Assembly (NCBI GenBank): GCA_037367405.1
Contig: JAZKJV010006942.1
Location: 124,001 to 188,000, forward strand
DNA: 64,000 bases
From: Ottelia alismoides
Taxonomy: Eukaryota; Streptophyta; Magnoliopsida; Alismatales; Hydrocharitaceae
Direction: 5' to 3'
Position numbers and translations under genes: made by a program. The notes under the pieces were generated by a model. It had not been told where the DNA came from. It saw nothing but the letters and a program-made list of their open reading frames with translations, and did not search any database. Shown piece by piece: positions 1 through 11,835 of this stretch; position 1 is the first letter of the stretch, and each line of letters opens with the position of its first letter.

Positions 1-1190
1 CATGTAGAAAACTTCTCATATCTCTTTGAAGGGTCAAACATCGTGGGAATATCCATTGGTAGATCTGACAAGTAGGCCGCTCTCATTGGGACCTCGGAAG
101 GAACTTGTATTGGAGTTCATGAATACTGAAGAAAGCCACGAGAATATCAGGTACTGGAGTTCACGATCGTTGATTCGTTGCACAAAGCCGTCAGAATATC
201 CATACTGGAGTTCACAGTCGTTGGAGATAGAGGCTGAATTGGGTCTATCTCTAGAGAACTCTGAGAATCGGAGATCTGTGCGGCGTGGGCATGGGCTCCT
301 CCGACGACTGCTCCAAGCCTTATGCGATGATTTGAGCCATCTGGCTTGGGCAAAATGATATTATTTTCAAGAATCAAAGATTCTAACCTGAGAATGTGCT
401 TTCTCATTGTACGACCCTCTATAATTTCTGGGCCTCGAACTAATGTAACACTTCTTTATATCTATTAATGCAATTTGTGGTGGCTTCCGACTCGGGAGCA
501 TACCCTCTTTTCAGTCAAAAAAACTCTGAGAAACCGGATCACTCAAACATAGAGTGCCTCGAATGTAGAGTCTGAATTTGAAATCTCTACACATCACTCC
601 CCCTTTCTCTCATACTTGTCGAAAAAAGTGATGCTCGACCAAGTGGGAGAAGAAAAAATGTAGGGAACAAAACATGATCTCTTCTTTTGTTATAAGTCAT
701 TCTTCGTTTTTCGACTTTTCTCCCCCTTTTTTGAAGCCATCTCTTTTTATGGCATTTCTTTTTTCATTTTCTGCGTGCCTTTTTTCCCCCAAAAATGATG
801 GCCCAAAAGGCCCACTACATTACTCTCTCATTTTTATTGCAGCTGAATTGGGCCCAAATAGCACAGTTCCCCCTTTTTTTGAAAAAAACATCATTAAACA
901 ACACGTTGGACCTAAAGCAACCCATATCCCCCTCCCTATCCCCCACCTTTTATAAAATGTGACACAAAGGGGTACCATCCCAAGTCTCTTCCTCCACGCA
1001 TGGCTAGGGTTCCCTGAAAAGAATCCATCACCATTGTCGATGCATGATGAAACCACGGGAGAACCGCCTCAGGGGAATTTTTCATATAATGAACTCTCTT
1101 ACAATGAATACAAGTGGAGAGGGCTTCTTATATAGTCCTACCAATATGACCAAGCCACACTAATAGACGATATGGGACTACCATAGGTGC
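1..1190 (-). mobile_element. Degenerate non-autonomous LTR element remnant
   Basis: This region follows, in order, the layout of the better-preserved element at 38797-41446. Phrases around 570-660 (a CCCC stretch, ATACTTGTCG, then ACCAAGTGGGAGAAG) match 39690-39760. The T-rich, GGCCCAAAAGGCCC-bearing stretch at 680-960 matches 39860-40140. A TAGGGTTCCC word near 1006 matches one near 40167. From about 1041 an LTR-like segment starts with GATGAAACCACGGGAGAA, has a TATATAG box near 1130 and a GGGACT word near 1170, as in the related LTRs at 33211 and 38797. The 5' internal part is missing and no LTR terminus or TSD is visible. Orientation is inferred from the related copies. No coding capacity is seen. 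Confidence 0.5.
268..521 (+). mobile_element. Short poly-A retroposon (LINE 3' end or SINE)
   Basis: The segment is bounded by direct repeats AACTCTGAGAA at 257-267 and 522-532 and ends in a short A tract after a CCCTCTTTTCAGTC phrase. That ending resembles LINE 3' termini elsewhere in the window (46432-46482 and 60129-60184, both ...CCCC(T)CTTTT...then A-run). It sits inside the degenerate LTR element. No RNA polymerase III box is convincing, so a 5'-truncated LINE is the likelier source. The repeat is only 11 bp, so confidence is moderate. Confidence 0.42.
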
Positions 1191-1653
1191 ATGTGGTATT
1201 TGGACCTTGGAGGGGATCCGCTTGCCCATCTATAGGCACATTCTCTATCAAGCATACAAGAAGCTCTTTCTTTAGATCTTGTCTTCCATGTACTTTCGTT
1301 AAATATATCATCTCTTTCTTGATCAATCCACAACAAGTGATTCCTCGCTTTACTTTCTCTCCAAAATCATGTTTCATTCCTTCACCATAAAATCCAATCA
1401 TCACTAATCCAAAAATCAAAGGTCTCATTCCTTTCCTCGAGGTCTTTGATCCCTAAATGACTTATTTGCCTCTATTGATCGAGCAACACCCCAATATCAA
1501 AAAAAGTGTTGCTTTCCACACCAAACTCCACGTCATCCTCCTCTTCATTTTTAGCAATCGAGAATTCATTCTCCATTCGGTGTACTTCTTTGGAAAAGCC
1601 TTAGCAAACTCTCATAATAGTCATTTTAGATAAAAGGAAAAATTAAACTCGTC
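1191..1653. other. Unassigned interval
   Basis: No coding region, structural RNA or repeat boundary is recognisable here. Short open frames on both strands lack family resemblance and look like chance. Confidence 0.5.
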
Positions 1654-1665
1654 TTGCACTTTGCA

Positions 1666-1859
1666 AACACCCACTTAAATGGACTACGGTAGTGTAGGGT
1701 GCCTACCACTCAAAAGACCAGGGTTCAAATCCCCCTTGTGGGGGGTTGCATTACAAAGTCAATAGCCATCATAAAAATAGTCGAATCATTCAACATGCAT
1801 TTGAGCAAGAATCTATGTAGCCGACCCTACTTGTAGTGGTAGAAGGTTTTGTCATTATT
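1666..1859 (+). mobile_element. tRNA-derived SINE with 12-bp TSD
   Basis: A 194-bp unit is flanked by perfect 12-bp direct repeats TTGCACTTTGCA at 1654-1665 and 1860-1871. Near its 5' end is a tRNA-like polymerase III promoter: a plausible A box (TGGACTACGGTAG, 1680-1692) and a clear B box (GGTTCAAATCC, 1732-1742). Near the 3' end, GTAGCCGACCCTACTTG at about 1817 followed by AGTGG and AGAAGGTTTTGTC resembles the conserved 3' domain of many angiosperm SINEs (GTAGCCGACCCCACTTAGTGG form). The unit has no coding capacity and would depend on a LINE reverse transcriptase in trans. A perfect TSD suggests a comparatively recent insertion. The tail is T-rich and not poly-A. Confidence 0.82.
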
Positions 1860-1871
1860 TTGCACTTTGCA

Positions 1872-3084
1872 GAAGGTATGATGTTACTACTTCGAGGTGA
1901 GATCAAGCTTGAGCGATCAGACGTGCCCCAAGTAAGCTCCTCCCCAAGTAAGCTTCTACTTAATATCATCCAATCTCCTTATTCTTTATTCCTAATCCTT
2001 CTCACCAACATACCAATCATCGTTTGCAAGCTCGATTTCTCATGTTTTTAGAATGGTTTATCACTTTAACCTTGAATAGGTCCTTTTGCAAAGGAGAAAT
2101 CATCTCGTATTGTTGTTGTTCACTGTTATCTTCATCATCTTCACTCGCTCCCGTCTCTAAAACCACATTATACATGTCATTCACCGCAATTTTTATTATA
2201 ATGTCACAATGCTTTCGCATATAACTCCTCACATCTGACCCTTTTGTCATTCAATTTTGTATCTCTTCTTCAACTAAATCTTCAATTAAAACCTTTAACA
2301 CACGCAAGCCAATTATAAGTTCACTTAAAGCTTCATGTATCTATTGTTAGTATTAACATGTTTTTTTGTTAAATTCCAATTACGAGTAGATCTAAGAAAA
2401 ATTAGTTAGATCTCAAAGCTATGTGAATTCAATACGAGATGCTTTAACTAATATTATTCTCTACTTTTTTCAGTCACATTAATATAAATGTTTAAGTGTC
2501 TTCCTAAAAAATATATGTTCTAGTGTGTTGTTTTGATTGTTGCATGTGACCCTATATATTTTCTTGACAGTTAGTCGATTTTGAATTTTTTTAAATTATT
2601 TTAGATATATAAATAATTTTTTATGCATGTTTTCTTATATATTTGCATAGATTTGTACATTTTCTATAATATCATAATGAAATAAAAGAAGTAATTGACT
2701 TTAAAAATAACACATCAAATCTCAACATCTCTAGCACACATCCACGGGGCATAGAACCATGACATCTTTTCTCAATGTAGCATCTTCCTCAACAAATTCT
2801 CCGGAAAACACTCAAAGGAATTATTTTCTGGTAATACACTGCGCTTTTTGAGCTTATGTAATCTTTTACACCTCATAATATGAAATTGATGGCCAAAGTA
2901 GTGTGTGCCAAATTCTAATAACATATTTTTTTACCATTCACACCTAGCATTCCAGTATTATCAACATGTTAATCTTGAATCGCGATTTCCGATAATGTTG
3001 TTTTTGCAATATTACAATAATATCAACATGTTTTTTAAGTACATTAGAATAAGTTTGCTATTTAAAAAATTAAAAAATCTCTAT
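1872..3084. other. AT-rich interval without recognised gene
   Basis: Mostly AT-rich unique-looking sequence. Short open frames near 2017-2250 and 2905-3120 have no recognisable domain. Nothing else can be supported. Confidence 0.5.
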
Positions 3085-3197
3085 GTAAAAGTCGATCGAG
3101 TAGTCGGGTTGACTGACTAGGCCTAGTCGAGTTAGCTACCCCTCCCCCCACCCGCCCCCCTCGACTCGACTAGTTGGTCTACTCGACTGACTTTTAC
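3085..3197. repeat. Imperfect foldback with reiterated GTCGACTAG words
   Basis: Arms GTAAAAGTCGATCGAGTAG (3085-3103) and CTACTCGACTGACTTTTAC (3179-3197) are inverted copies with two mismatches. The arms and the flanks of the interior repeat variants of GACTAGTCGA, and the centre has a C-rich run near 3141-3160. It lies just upstream of a broken hAT transposase, so it may be that element's subterminal region or a separate foldback MITE. No TSD was resolved. Confidence 0.45.
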
Positions 3198-3259
3198 AAC
3201 TGGTCATGGGAAGAGATTACACTCGACAACTTACCTGATTTTGATAATCCACATGATAT

Positions 3260-4400
3260 TAAGACCACACCAAAGAGGAAGACATAAGATAGCTATGCAG
3301 GAATCTAAAAGTCATTAGTAGGAGACTGGAATTCATAGGTCAGAGTGGTCTCGGAAAATTAAGCAAGAGTTTAAGATACACCATTCCAGCCGAAAGTGGC
3401 AGTTGCAGTGGTAGTAGTGCAACCAAACCACAACCAAAGAAGAAGCAAAATAGTAAGGAATTGACCCACTTAAGGTAAAGAGAAAATTTTTCATCGTGTT
3501 TCGAGCAAAGACCAAAGCAGAAGCCATTAAAGGGCTTCTTAGGTAACATCAACGGGGAAGTACGAAGGATAGTTACCAAGTATTCTGTTAGGGGATATAT
3601 TCTCGCAAATGTAGCAAGAGGACCTTTCTTGCAACATGCAATTGACGATACTATGCATCGTCGGGAGGTGTAAAAGTTCAACCCTAAAAAGAGAATGAGC
3701 AAATATCTCTACATGAACGAGGAAATTGGAGAATACATAATTGAACTGAAGAAATAATTCGAGTATCGGGTGACCTTGATGTGAGATGGAGGGATGAGTT
3801 GTACGAGGAATCAAATCAATTTCCTAGTATATTGATCGGAAGATGATATTCACCATGCATGTGATGTAACTCAGCATGTCAAAAACCATTAGTGCATAAT
3901 GAAACCCTTAGAAGAGTTCATGAAAATGGTCAATTACGAGAATAACTTGCGAATGGTGACTCACAACGACAATAACATCATGAAGGCATGTGAAATGATA
4001 AGGTCCTCCAACAAGTATGGGATAATATAAACCCCATGTATCGCATATTGCATTTATCTAATGTAGAAAGAATTTGGGAAACGAAAGATCATCATAAGCA
4101 TGTCTAAGTAAGCACAATCAATTACAACATTTAATTACAATTACTCCAAAGTTTTCGCTATAACGAGGGTACATGAGCCAACATCGTAAGGCTTAGAATT
4201 GTAAGATTTGCAATCAATTTAATAACGTTGAAATGCATACAACAATACAAGTTTGAATTGAAAAAAATGTGATATTCAAGGGAATGGTTTGGACTCAAGA
4301 TTCAAACCAATCAAGGAAGAAAGCTAGACATCGTGATTAGTATCACGAATTATTAGACTAATGTCATCGAGACAATAAATATTATGGACTTGTCTATGTC
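3260..4400 (+). pseudogene. hAT-family transposase remnant (DUF659 type)
   Basis: With frameshifts and stops allowed, the plus strand retains the order of a plant hAT transposase. A mid N-terminal helical region lies around 3500-3740 (IDDTMHRREV, KFNPKKRMSKYL). A DUF659-like block follows at about 3760-3990 (YRVTLM, then QINFLVY, VTQHVKN and VTHNDNN). Next comes a degenerate TPCIAYCIYLM patch near 4035, in the position of the TPCxAHCxDLM motif, and then RFAINLITLKC near 4210. The same DUF659 wording occurs in the better-preserved copy at 45626. The BED zinc finger, if present, is unrecognisable, and the C-terminal dimerisation domain is absent. The cut-and-paste enzyme would act in the nucleus, but this copy is clearly dead. 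Domain identity is firm and boundaries are approximate. Confidence 0.72.
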
Positions 4401-4419
4401 GATCTTGAGTGTTTTTAGA

Positions 4420-5300
4420 CCAAAAAAGGGGGAAGCAGGCTATGGTATCCATCTCAGATTTATTAATAAATGAAGAGTAAGAACAAGAAGACTTACAGTA
4501 GCTAAAGATTGAAGAAGAGTTTGGCGTGCAAGATCACATTTTCCAGATAAAACCGATGAAGAAAAGATAGTTATTTCTAGCTAACCGCACTACCAAGACC
4601 ATTGCAAGATTCTACAGAAGAACCACTCTAGACCAGACATTTGCCTCAAACAAAGAGTTCTAAAACAAGTCCATGTTATGAAGAGACAGTCAATCAGCCT
4701 CCACTTCCAACTAGACTGGGAAAGTCTTCTCACAGTGAAAGAATAGGTGATCTATCGTCTCAATATGTGTTTCACAGAGAGGACATCCGTTAGAAACATC
4801 TTTGAAAAGTCTAGCGCAGCATCCCTTGTCATGAAGTGATTTCTTCAGAACAACCACACAAAGAACCCAATCCTACTAGGCAGCTTTAGCTTCCAGATAA
4901 AATTGCAATCACGAATCAGAGTATCCCTCCTCAACGAAGGAGGTATAACGATAGAATTGTAGGCTCTTTTGACAAAGAATGAATTAGTCTTCCACACCCA
5001 ATGATCCTGCTTAATAGATAGCCTATCAATATCTCTGATGGGGTATAAAAGCAAAAAAGAAATACTCTAGACGCTGACTAGAGAAGTCAACTAAGAACAT
5101 GGGTATCTAATTTCCGTCAAGCTAGCATTCCACCACCTTTGTATTACGATTAGTAGCTAAAGCAAGCAAGCGAGGGAATCTGGAAGAGAGTGTTCCCTCA
5201 CCTATCCAATTGTCAGTCCAGAAAGCAAAAGTAGTACCATTTCCCAGTGTCGGACGGAATAGCTCCTGAAAGCCGGGTAACACCGATCTGATGCCTTTCC
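4420..5300 (-). pseudogene. LINE ORF2 3' half (post-RT region and zf-RVT)
   Basis: Reading minus from 5300, the frame gives the region after the reverse transcriptase (RT) of plant L1-type ORF2 (PTLGNGTTFAFWTDNW, then FPRLLALATN). Next is the zinc-binding zf-RVT region: WVWKTNSFFVKRAYNS, then IWKLKLPSRIGFFVWL (about 4850-4905), then CPLCETHIETIDHLFFHC (about 4735-4790). It continues into a weak C-terminal tail to about 4420. The frame breaks several times. The RT and endonuclease parts are missing, and at about 5290-5300 the match stops abruptly. The poly-A end is not clear. Confidence 0.78.
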
Positions 5301-5970
5301 AGAATGCTAACGGTTGAAAATACTAGTCCACCGTCTTACCAGTATCTAGGTGGTCGGCAATCCCCGAGCATCACCTTTCTCACGAAGATCTCAAGGTGGT
5401 CGACTCAAGCGATGAGAACTCGCAAATCTCCAGTGGCAACAATGCAACCACATGTTCATCCAAGCGTCACCACCTCCAGTCGACTCTAGGTTTCCAATTC
5501 AAGAAGAAGAAAATAAGCAATTGCGTCTCAAACAACGGTGGCGCATCCCCGATCACATCTCCTCGCCCCGCTCCAAGCAGATCCACGCTCTTCTAGCCCG
5601 ATCGCCCAAGCATCTCCTACCAGATCACATCTCCAGCATAGATCCAAGTGGGGGCCCTCATCTTTGATAAGGAGGCTCCCCATCAGTCGCAGCAGCAACC
5701 CAAAGGGGGTTCGCATCTTCAATAGAGTGGTACCAACATCTCACATCCTCAGTAAAGCTGTTTGAAGCCTCCAGCAATAGCGATCTGAGCATCCAACCCC
5801 CTCAGGGTTCATCTCTAACAACAACAACGACGCATAAACCCTCGAGATCCAAGAATCGTGAATCAACCCTCAAGATCTAACTCCCCCACAGTAGGTGGCA
5901 AAGAAGGCAACGAGACGATGGCGTTGTCAGTCGGCCCATATCGACGATCTTTTGTGAAGGAATGGCCTGA
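5301..5970. other. GC-richer unassigned interval
   Basis: This stretch is richer in G+C than its neighbours and open in several overlapping frames on both strands, which is typical of compositional openness and not of a gene. On the minus strand, phrases such as AGGGTTTATGCG look like retroelement leader sequence, but no LTR or domain was recognised. Confidence 0.35.
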
Positions 5971-5974
5971 AAAG

Positions 5975-6050
5975 GAGGATATATCGGCATATCGATATCG
6001 ATATCGATCTCATAACGATATATCGGTGATATATCGTGATATTTCCTTCT
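5975..6050. repeat. Reiterated ATCGAT/ATATCG words
   Basis: Palindromic words ATATCG and ATCGAT recur about a dozen times, including a perfect ATATCGATATCGATATCGAT run. The block abuts the truncated 5' edge of the copia remnant at 6055. Similar palindromic word repeats form the ends of hAT-like elements elsewhere in the window, so it may be a terminal fragment of one. Confidence 0.5.
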
Positions 6051-6054
6051 ATGG

Positions 6055-8610
6055 TCAAAAGGTGTTGTTGAACATAAACACTATCATTTACTTGATGTGA
6101 CCAGGACCCTACTGATCCAGAGTCATGCTTCCCATTCTTTCTGGGTGACATCGTTTTCATTGCCTGTTAATTGGTGATATATGTCATTCTTAGTTTTTAG
6201 AAGAGAAGGTTCCTTTCTCGATTGCATTTCTCGAGACGGATTAGTTCTCCCTTACGTTATGTGTATTTGACTTTGTGGCATCTCCCACCACCTGACTCCT
6301 GGTCGTGACAAATCTCCCCTTCATCTGTCAAGGGTATCTTTGTATGCTACTCTGGAACCTAGAAGAGGTACCAATGTTTTGATTTGGTCAAACTGATGTA
6401 CTGTCAATGTTGATGTCAACTTTTTTAAGCATGTCATGTATTGTTCTCCTATAGGTGACAAGTTGACTCCGTCTAACTCTGGAGAGGAGGTATATGTGCC
6501 TCCTCTAATGCCACCACAGCCTCCAGCTCCACCAGCTTCTCCATCACCACTTCCACCAGCTTTACCACCATCTCTTATGGTGGCTCCTTCACCCCAGCCA
6601 CCAAGTACGTTGGCTCAGTTTTTATCCCAATTTTATTCTCCACCACAGCTCCTCTTTCTCGTGAGCTTTTCCCATCATCAAGTGTATCCCAGGAATGTTC
6701 CGAGCACATTGTTTCTACTGTGGCACTTGTAATTTGTCCATACAACAGGCTAATTCGCAGGATAAGCACGTATCAACACAGAAGACTAGTTTACAGGTTG
6801 TTGAGGATACAAATGATCTTAATGTGTCTATTGCTCATCGGATGTGGAGGCGTACATGTGCTACATATCCTCTCGACGCTTATGTCTTTTTGGGACATCT
6901 TTCAAAGGATTTCAGGAGGTTTGTTGTAGGTTTGCCAACCGTAAAGATTCTACGAACATACCAAGAGGCTACGCGAGACAGTTAGTGATACCTTACCATG
7001 GAGGAGGAGATTGTTGCATTACAGTCATGTGGCACGTGAAGCCTTGTTACTGGCCCTACAGGGGCATCTGTAGTTGGATGAAACTGGGTGTTACAGTGAA
7101 GCACTGTGCAGATTTAAGTGTTGATCGCTACAAGGCCATACTTCTGACTCATGGGTTCACCCAAGCTTATGGGGTAGACTATCAGGATATATTCTCTCTC
7201 ATGGCTCATCATTCCATACTACGGATACTCCTCTCATTTGCAATGATATGGGATTGGTCATTGCCTTGGCTTGATGTGAAGAATGCATTTCTCCATGAAG
7301 ACTTACAGGAGGAAGTCTATATGCAACAACCATTTGGGTTTGCTGCGGAGGAGGAATGTCAGAAAGTCTGCAGAGTTCACAAGGCTATCTATGGCCTTAA
7401 GCAGTGTCCAAGACCATGGTTCCAGAAGCTCTCGGACTTGATAAAGCAACAAGATTTCACGAGATCTAATGCAAATCATTCACGATTTGTTCAGAGGACT
7501 CGGAGAGGTATAGTTGTTATATTGGTCTATGGTGATGATATCATTTTACAGGAGATGATATGCAGGGCATTAGTGCACCTAAGGAGTTCCTTAGACAGCA
7601 GTTTGTCACCAAGCACCTTGGGGATTTACGATACTTACTTGGGCTAGAGTTTGTTTGGAACCATCAGGGTCTTGCAATGACCGAAAGGAAGTACGTCGAT
7701 ATTTTATCTGACACATGCGTGGCAGATTGCACACATGCTATTACTCTTATGGATCCTAGCATGAAGCTATATGATGATGATAGGAAGGATGTGGATAAGA
7801 GGGGATATATGGAGATCGATGGGAAGCTATTATATGCGATCATTTCTAGGACAAACATTTCCTTTGTTGTGAGCAAAGTTAGCCAGTTTATGGAGCAGCC
7901 TAGTCATGCACATATGGATGTGGTTCACATGATTTTGAGATATCTAAAGACATCCCTAGGGGAAGGATTGCTTTTTAGCAGAGGGAAATCCCTCGCCATA
8001 ACATGTGGAAAGATTAAGCAGCATGTCCCAAGGACAAAAAATGCACCTCAGGTTTTGTAGCGTTCATAAGGAGTTCTCTGGTATCATGGAAGAGCAACAA
8101 GCAATCTATGGTTGCCAGATCCATGCAGAGTCAGAGTACATAGCCATGGCATGGGGAAGCACTGAGATACGGGTCAGATACATTCTAATTGACCTTGTTA
8201 TTGATGCATTGCTTCCCCTACAATGCGACAACCAGGTTGGCTTGTTTAGTGCTAACAATCATGCCTTCCTTAAAATGACTAAGCATATAAGGAAGATTGT
8301 CACTATACATGGGACATGACTCAAAAGGATTTTATTTCTACTTCCCACGTCAGCTCACGGGAATATACAACGGATTTTTTCACCCAGGCTCTAGTTAGAG
8401 GGTCATTCCAAATGTATTGTTCCAAGTTGAGCATGATTGATATCTATGCTCCATCTTAAGAGGGATTGTTGAGAACTATTCTACCTTGCTTGTTTTATGT
8501 ATACTCTTTTATATTCGTCACCAGTATGTAATTTGCCCAACAGTCTTCTTCTCTTATATAAGATAACCTAGGGCCTCATTATCAATGCAATTCATTATTC
8601 TCTTTCCACA
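6055..8610 (+). pseudogene. 5'-truncated Ty1/copia element (IN, RT, RNase H)
   Basis: The match begins inside integrase (GVVEHKHYHLLD phrase, 6065-6095) and runs through the proline-rich linker (6490-6610). The RT follows: YKAILLTHGFTQAYGVDYQD near 7130-7190, then LDVKNAFLHEDLQEEVYMQQ near 7270-7330. RNase H lies at about 7995-8440, and a 3' LTR follows. The RT catalytic YVDD is YGDD at 7528-7539. Frames shift at least at about 7000, 7550 and 8010-8060, and several stops occur. gag, protease, the first half of integrase and the 5' LTR are absent. A short purine tract precedes the LTR at 8467. This is an old, dead copy of the same copia group as the elements at 18095, 29954 and 48396. Confidence 0.9.
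8467..8610 (+). repeat. 3' LTR of truncated copia
   Basis: Starts TGTTGAGAAC after the purine tract, contains a TATATAAG box at about 8555, and ends TTTCCACA. At 144 bp it is the same length as the LTRs at 18095, with which it shares layout. The 5' partner is missing. Confidence 0.78.
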
Positions 8611-9483
8611 ATAGACAACAATAAGAAATGGACCATGAGGTTACTCAGGAAGTAATACAACCAATCAAGGAGGTGAAAGAAAATAATGGACAAAAGTATG
8701 CAATTTGATAAGGTGTCATCAACCGATGCTAGACAAGAGCGTTGTTTCATCGTCTTCACAAGATGTGTCCCATACATTACATTATCTTTAATTTTATCAT
8801 TTATAATAGTTGGCAACTTTTTTGTTATAGCTTATTATCTCAATTCGATGTACAACAAAAAAAACTCAAAACTTGCTCAGAGCCAGAGGAAAAGCTAATA
8901 AGCTAATAAAGCCAAGAGACATGCAAACGAATTGCATGAACACAATGCATGTTAACTTGATGCCAATATGATCATTTTACATAAAATATTTTGAAGAGTT
9001 AATGGATTCGCTCCAATTTTTTTCAGAATCGTGAGGCGCTCCAAGGCGATATGGATACAAAATACCCGAGGTGCTTGGCGCTTGCCTAGGCGCTCTCCCA
9101 CGAGAAGCGAGGCACTAAAAAATATAATGTGTATACACACTCATTAGAAAAAAAGTATTTATCATATACAAACTACAAATGTTATGAAATGCAAACCTGG
9201 CATGCATAGATATCATCCAGACACAAATTTCGAAAAGACAAAAACCGCAAACATTTCTTAATATGGTTCGAACATTCAAATTACAAAAAAACTGAAATAA
9301 ATAACTAAATATAAAAATGACTATGAATCCTTAGTGAATTATATGTCCTAATCGTCATCAAAGTTGATATCTTCAACATAAGCCTCCATTTTTATCCCCT
9401 CCAATTTCTTTTCGTTCTTCATCTTCATTATCATGTGAAGCAATAACTTATCTTGATGAAGAACCAATAGTTCAAGAATTCTG
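8611..9483. other. Unassigned interval with AGGCGCT word cluster
   Basis: Mostly AT-rich. A 70-residue open frame at 8686-8898 encodes one hydrophobic stretch but has no recognisable family. At 9030-9115 GGCGCT and AGGCG words recur in both orientations, resembling the subterminal word repeats of hAT-like elements. No paired end or TSD was found. Confidence 0.35.
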
Positions 9484-10095
9484 ATGAATCATAGGGTGCC
9501 TAACCTTGTAATGTTAATGGAGTCACTGGACGGGTTGGAGGATCCCTCTCGAAGACATGATCACTATTGTTGGATCAATAAATTTTCATTTAAGAATACT
9601 TATAAGAATATCCTTTGGACAATGACTCTCAATCATGGGGTTACTACTAACTATCATATGATCTTGAATTGGAAAGTACCTTATAAAAATTAAGGTCTTT
9701 CCGTGGTTGCTGAGGCGTGAAAGGCTAATGAGTAAGTCGAGGCAGATACGCTTCTTCCAGGAAACCAACATCGAATGTGTGTGTTGTGTTCGACTGCCAA
9801 TGAGGATACTAATCACCTTTTCTTCAGGCATGAAAATTACAAAGGTCTCTAGGAGAAGGTGTCATGTCCAGAGGTGGGAACTGACGGATAGTCTTTGGGA
9901 TTCTATTGGCTCAGGTAACATGGTACTGAGGTGATTAGAACCAAGGTTGTTGCTATGATATGGGCAATACGGTTAGCTAGGAACGAGGAGGGTTTCAAGC
10001 AAGATATATTTTATGTTGAAAATATGGTAGAGGATGCAAAATTTTTGGTAGAGGCATGGTCCACGCAATATTGGGCTAATAACATTATATTCATG
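9484..10095 (+). pseudogene. LINE ORF2 C-terminal fragment (zf-RVT)
   Basis: The plus strand reads FSFKNTYKNILW, then ILNWKVPYKN near 9655-9690. After a frame break it gives CVLCSTANEDTNHLFF near 9778-9825, the cysteine/histidine pattern of the zf-RVT domain. Near 9950 AMIWAIRLARNEEGF resembles the closing region of plant LINE ORF2. EN and RT are missing and stops interrupt the frame. It abuts the 3' end of the minus-strand hAT transposase remnant. Confidence 0.7.
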
Positions 10096-11835
10096 TGAAT
10101 TAATGAGGAAATTTTTGGGTGTGCATCTCAATGTTGTTTCACCATTTTTTCATTCCAAAAAATATTTGTATATTACCACTAATATGTCAAGCAAAGTATC
10201 TACAACTCCAGTTGCTCTTGCCACATCTCCCCATGTCAATATATCATCTTCAAAGACACTCTTCCTTTGTATTATTTATCTTCATTAACCCAATAACCAT
10301 TCATTAGCATTATCAATTTTACTAATAGAGCCAATGTCATCATAATCAACAAAGCTTGATTTTACTCGATGTACACCAAGTCATGTAACCTTTGATGTTT
10401 AACTAAATTTCCTTCTTCACATGAATATGTAAACATTTGACACATATTAGGGTTAAGATTAAAGAGTCTTAAGTTTGACTTAAAAAATTACTTATGAGCT
10501 CAAATACGCTTTAAGTATGTTCACATCCTAAGAACAACATGTCAAGCCCGAAATCTTCATATTTAGACGTTGCAAATTACGATCTAGACTCCCAAAAGAG
10601 CTCCGCAATTTCTACTACATTAGTAGATGAAAATGTTAGCATCAAAATTTACATCAACTTATATGTACCAAATAATAACGGTAACCTAGAGATTGAGTTC
10701 TTGATCTAGTTGCTCTTAAAATTCCAAAAATCCCCTCGACATTTTTTCAAGCTAAACTTACTCATAATTTTACATTGCATAGTCGTATCAAAGACTATTT
10801 TTTCTATGCACTTGGATAATCCATTGGATCAAAAGCAATGGATGGATTGTCACAAGATTCGAAAAATAACTTGCAACATATAACGGATAATGAAGTTAGA
10901 AATTCCATCTTTTGTCAATGATTTGAAATACATCAATGTACATCATTTCCACTGAAGCTCTCCTTCCTTTGCAGGAGCCATAGCTTTATATATATCCACT
11001 GCGGGGTTTCTCTCATAATCCACGAACTGAAGAACTTTTGAAAGAGTCATTATATACTTAAGTGTATCAAGTACATAACTCCAAAAAAACAACATTAAAA
11101 TAATATCCATTTTCCTTTCTATCCATTGCTTTCTTCGCATATTTGTGCGTAGCCCATTTCTCTAAAGTAAACATAATAATAATCCTCAAAATGTATTTAT
11201 TCTGATAAAGAGATTGCAAAGAGAAAAATGTTGTTGCAAATATGATCACATCAAAACAAACTAATTCCTTACCATTTGTAAACCCCCTCATCATGTTCGA
11301 AAGCCCCATGTTGTAAAAGTAAGCTGCTATGGCAATGGATCTTTCGAGATTCTTCTCTTAATTGTAGGGATCTTTTCCATATCCTTTAACATAAGATCGA
11401 GGCAATGTCAAACCGAATATAGTACAAATGTAACCTCTTCTATTGCAAAAACATGCCTACATAAAAATACTAGGATGAAATAACACGAGTCCAACGTTGC
11501 AAAAGTTGGTACTCGAAACGGGTCACTGACTTTAAGCAAAAGTCGGTACACAAGTCTGACAAATTAGTTCCCATTGAATAATAAGCATCTTAGATAAGTT
11601 TGCTTTATAGAAAGGCATAAAAAGGATATAAAGCTTTGTCCACTTGCAAAAATGATGGATTAATCATCCTAGTTAGAAGACTAATCAGGTCGACTAGTGA
11701 ACGCTTGGTCCTAGTTAGGTCGACCATCCCTATTCCCCCTCGCTCCCAGACTAAACAAACGGACAAAACAACCAAGCCAGTCTTTTATGCAAACTTGCAT
11801 AAGTCTAACAACAATTCAGTGACTATAATCAATAT

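Noticed and set aside
1732..1742. GGTTCAAATCC as part of a tRNA gene
   Set aside because: No cloverleaf with paired acceptor stem can be formed. The B box belongs to the SINE bounded by a 12-bp TSD.
2905..3120. 71-codon frame near the foldback at 3085
   Set aside because: No domain; it overlaps the foldback repeat and is not conserved in any recognisable way.
5301..5765. Several overlapping open frames as a host gene
   Set aside because: Open in multiple frames on both strands with no conserved motif; compositional effect is more likely.
8686..8898. 70-codon frame with one hydrophobic segment as a small membrane protein
   Set aside because: No homology recognised, no promoter or partner exon, and it follows a dead copia; likely chance.
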